The notes beneath the pieces were generated by a model. That model did no database searches and was not told the DNA's origin. It saw nothing but the letters and a program-made list of their open reading frames with translations. DNA of 6,085 nucleotides from assembly GCA_007116095.1 (NCBI GenBank), contig SKJD01000268.1:1-6085 (forward strand), read 5' to 3'. The translations under genes and the position numbers were made by a program. This document shows positions 5,046 to 6,085 of the stretch, in pieces. Position 1 is the stretch's first letter. Each line of letters starts with the position of its first letter. Source of the DNA: Candidatus Hydrogenedentota bacterium (lineage in GTDB: Bacteria; Hydrogenedentota; Hydrogenedentia; Hydrogenedentales; SCBR16-9).

Positions 5046-6085
5046 TCAACCAAAGCCTCCCATCACAGCCATCCAGGTACTCAGCTGCTCACCGCCGACG
5101 CCGGGTACGGAACCGATGTCGTTGCTGTTGGCGATCGGGAACTTCTCCGTATAGCGGACGAACTCGACGTGGCCGTCCATGTACAGGACATTGGCGCCGC
5201 CGGGCACGTGGTTGAAGGTCACCACCGCGCTACCGCTACGGTCTGTGGCGGCATCCCAAATGCCCCGGTCGGACCAGGAATCGTACATAACAACCAGTTC
5301 ACTCTCAGCCGCCCCAGCAGCGCCGGGATTGTTGATGTCGGTGATGAAGAAACGGCTCACGCCCTCGCGCATCCGCGGATAACTGGTCGGCAGCGGCGTG
5401 CCGTCGTCGTCCACGGTCCCGAAGGGACGGAAGTTGTCGTAGACACGTGCGTCGCCACTCAAGCCAGGCCAGGCGGGGGCGGCTGCCAGGTCAAACATGG
5501 GTTCCGGCGCCATGTTCGGGGTGAAATCACAACCCTGGGGTTCCCAGTAAGCCCGGTTATAAGTCGGCCGGTTGCCGAATTCCGGCCATTGGGCGAACAT
5601 CCAATTGTAGATGGTCATGAGGTCCATTAACTGCGACGGGGTCTGCACAGCATGCGGAATGTACAGGTACGAGACCGACAAGGACAACATGAAGTCCAGA
5701 CAGACAGCCCGTTTGCCGGGGTTGTTCGCCTGATCAATCTGCGTCATCTCGGCGATTTCCTGGATCTTCCCGGAATAGTCGCCACCGACGTTGAAGAACC
5801 CTTGCCAGTACCCGCTGTGCGAGTCCGACGGACAGGAATTGATGGCGGGATCGTTCCAGTAGTCCGGATACAAGGCGCCGCCGTCAAAGTTCATCAGCGC
5901 AGTGGTGGTAGATTCTTGTACCAGCGAGGCCTTCGGTGGGAAGTTGCCCCGGTTTTCGCCGGCGAACATCTTGAAGATGATGCCGAATTGCTTCAGGTTA
6001 TTGGCGCAGGATGCGCGGCGCGCCGCTTCCCGGGCGCGGGCCAGGGCCGGCAAGAGGATGGCGGCCAGGATGCCGATAATGGCAA
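5046..6085 (-). CDS. Prepilin-like DUF1559 / H-X9-DG family protein (5' end outside window)
   Basis: At least 345 residues. The frame is open to the right edge, so the start codon and leader peptide are missing. A TTG at 6053-6051 is not a likely start, because ten codons upstream continue the hydrophobic pilin helix ([20 protein letters not shown]). Seen: this helix, then the [13 protein letters not shown] segment with a small polar turn typical of type II secretion or type IV pilin-like N-termini; a GNFPP segment; a long variable, Asp/Asn/Trp/Tyr-rich globular region; and a C-terminal [17 protein letters not shown] block. The last is the H-X9-DG signature of the prepilin-processing-associated family, here with ten rather than nine residues between His and Asp-Gly. 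Such proteins are expected to be cleaved by prepilin peptidase and held at the membrane or outside it. Their exact role is poorly known. The gene converges on the nitrilase gene. Confidence 0.85.
   Translation of the reverse strand, partial: AIIGILAAILLPALARAREAARRASCANNLKQFGIIFKMFAGENRGNFPPKASLVQESTTTALMNFDGGALYPDYWNDPAINSCPSDSHSGYWQGFFNVGGDYSGKIQEIAEMTQIDQANNPGKRAVCLDFMLSLSVSYLYIPHAVQTPSQLMDLMTIYNWMFAQWPEFGNRPTYNRAYWEPQGCDFTPNMAPEPMFDLAAAPAWPGLSGDARVYDNFRPFGTVDDDGTPLPTSYPRMREGVSRFFITDINNPGAAGAAESELVVMYDSWSDRGIWDAATDRSGSAVVTFNHVPGGANVLYMDGHVEFVRYTEKFPIANSNDIGSVPGVGGEQLSTWMAVMGGFG

Noticed and set aside
5040..5630. A 196-codon plus-strand frame within the right-hand gene
   Set aside because: It is antisense to the prepilin-like gene, whose frame has strong family motifs; the open frame reflects GC-rich codons.
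6051..6053. TTG as start codon of the prepilin-like gene
   Set aside because: Upstream codons to the window edge continue the hydrophobic N-terminal helix of the family, so the true start is outside the window.

Overview
The window looks like an accessory stretch of a free-living bacterial chromosome. The best lineage clue is the minus-strand gene at the right edge, which encodes a prepilin-like protein of the DUF1559 / H-X9-DG type. These proteins are greatly expanded in Planctomycetes, Verrucomicrobia, Lentisphaerae, Kiritimatiellae and Hydrogenedentes-like bacteria. Its N-terminal wording ([20 protein letters not shown]) fits that group. No rRNA, tRNA, CRISPR array or transposase is visible, so the placement is an inference from one family.

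Layout: (1) 1-93, minus strand, the first 31 codons of an exported protein, which are essentially all signal peptide. (2) 94-482, a divergent AT-rich regulatory region with a good sigma70-like promoter candidate for the rightward genes. (3) 483-2714 and 2711-3847, a translationally coupled two-gene type IV (modification-dependent) restriction system. It consists of a large McrB-type AAA+ NTPase with a PUA/EVE-like N-terminal module and a McrC-type PD-(D/E)XK nuclease. (4) 3879-4772, a nitrilase-superfamily amidohydrolase with an intact Glu-Lys-Cys triad, 31 bp behind mcrC and visibly richer in GC. (5) 4773-5045, a convergent intergenic region packed with structure. It holds five tandem ~30-bp units, each with a palindromic core, then a perfect 18-bp inverted repeat, then a third copy of the inverted-repeat tip that closes an 85-bp element with 10-bp inverted ends. 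(6) 5046-6085, minus strand, the prepilin-like gene, whose start lies beyond the window.

The McrB homologue should assemble as a nucleotide-driven motor that reads modified DNA through its N-terminal module and recruits the McrC nuclease to cut it, as a defence against phage or foreign DNA. In base composition the mcrB gene and its leader look foreign next to the flanking genes. The nitrilase is probably a chromosomal metabolic gene beside the island, but the short gap without a terminator allows co-transcription with mcrBC. The least explained DNA is the repeat and hairpin cluster at 4795-5036.
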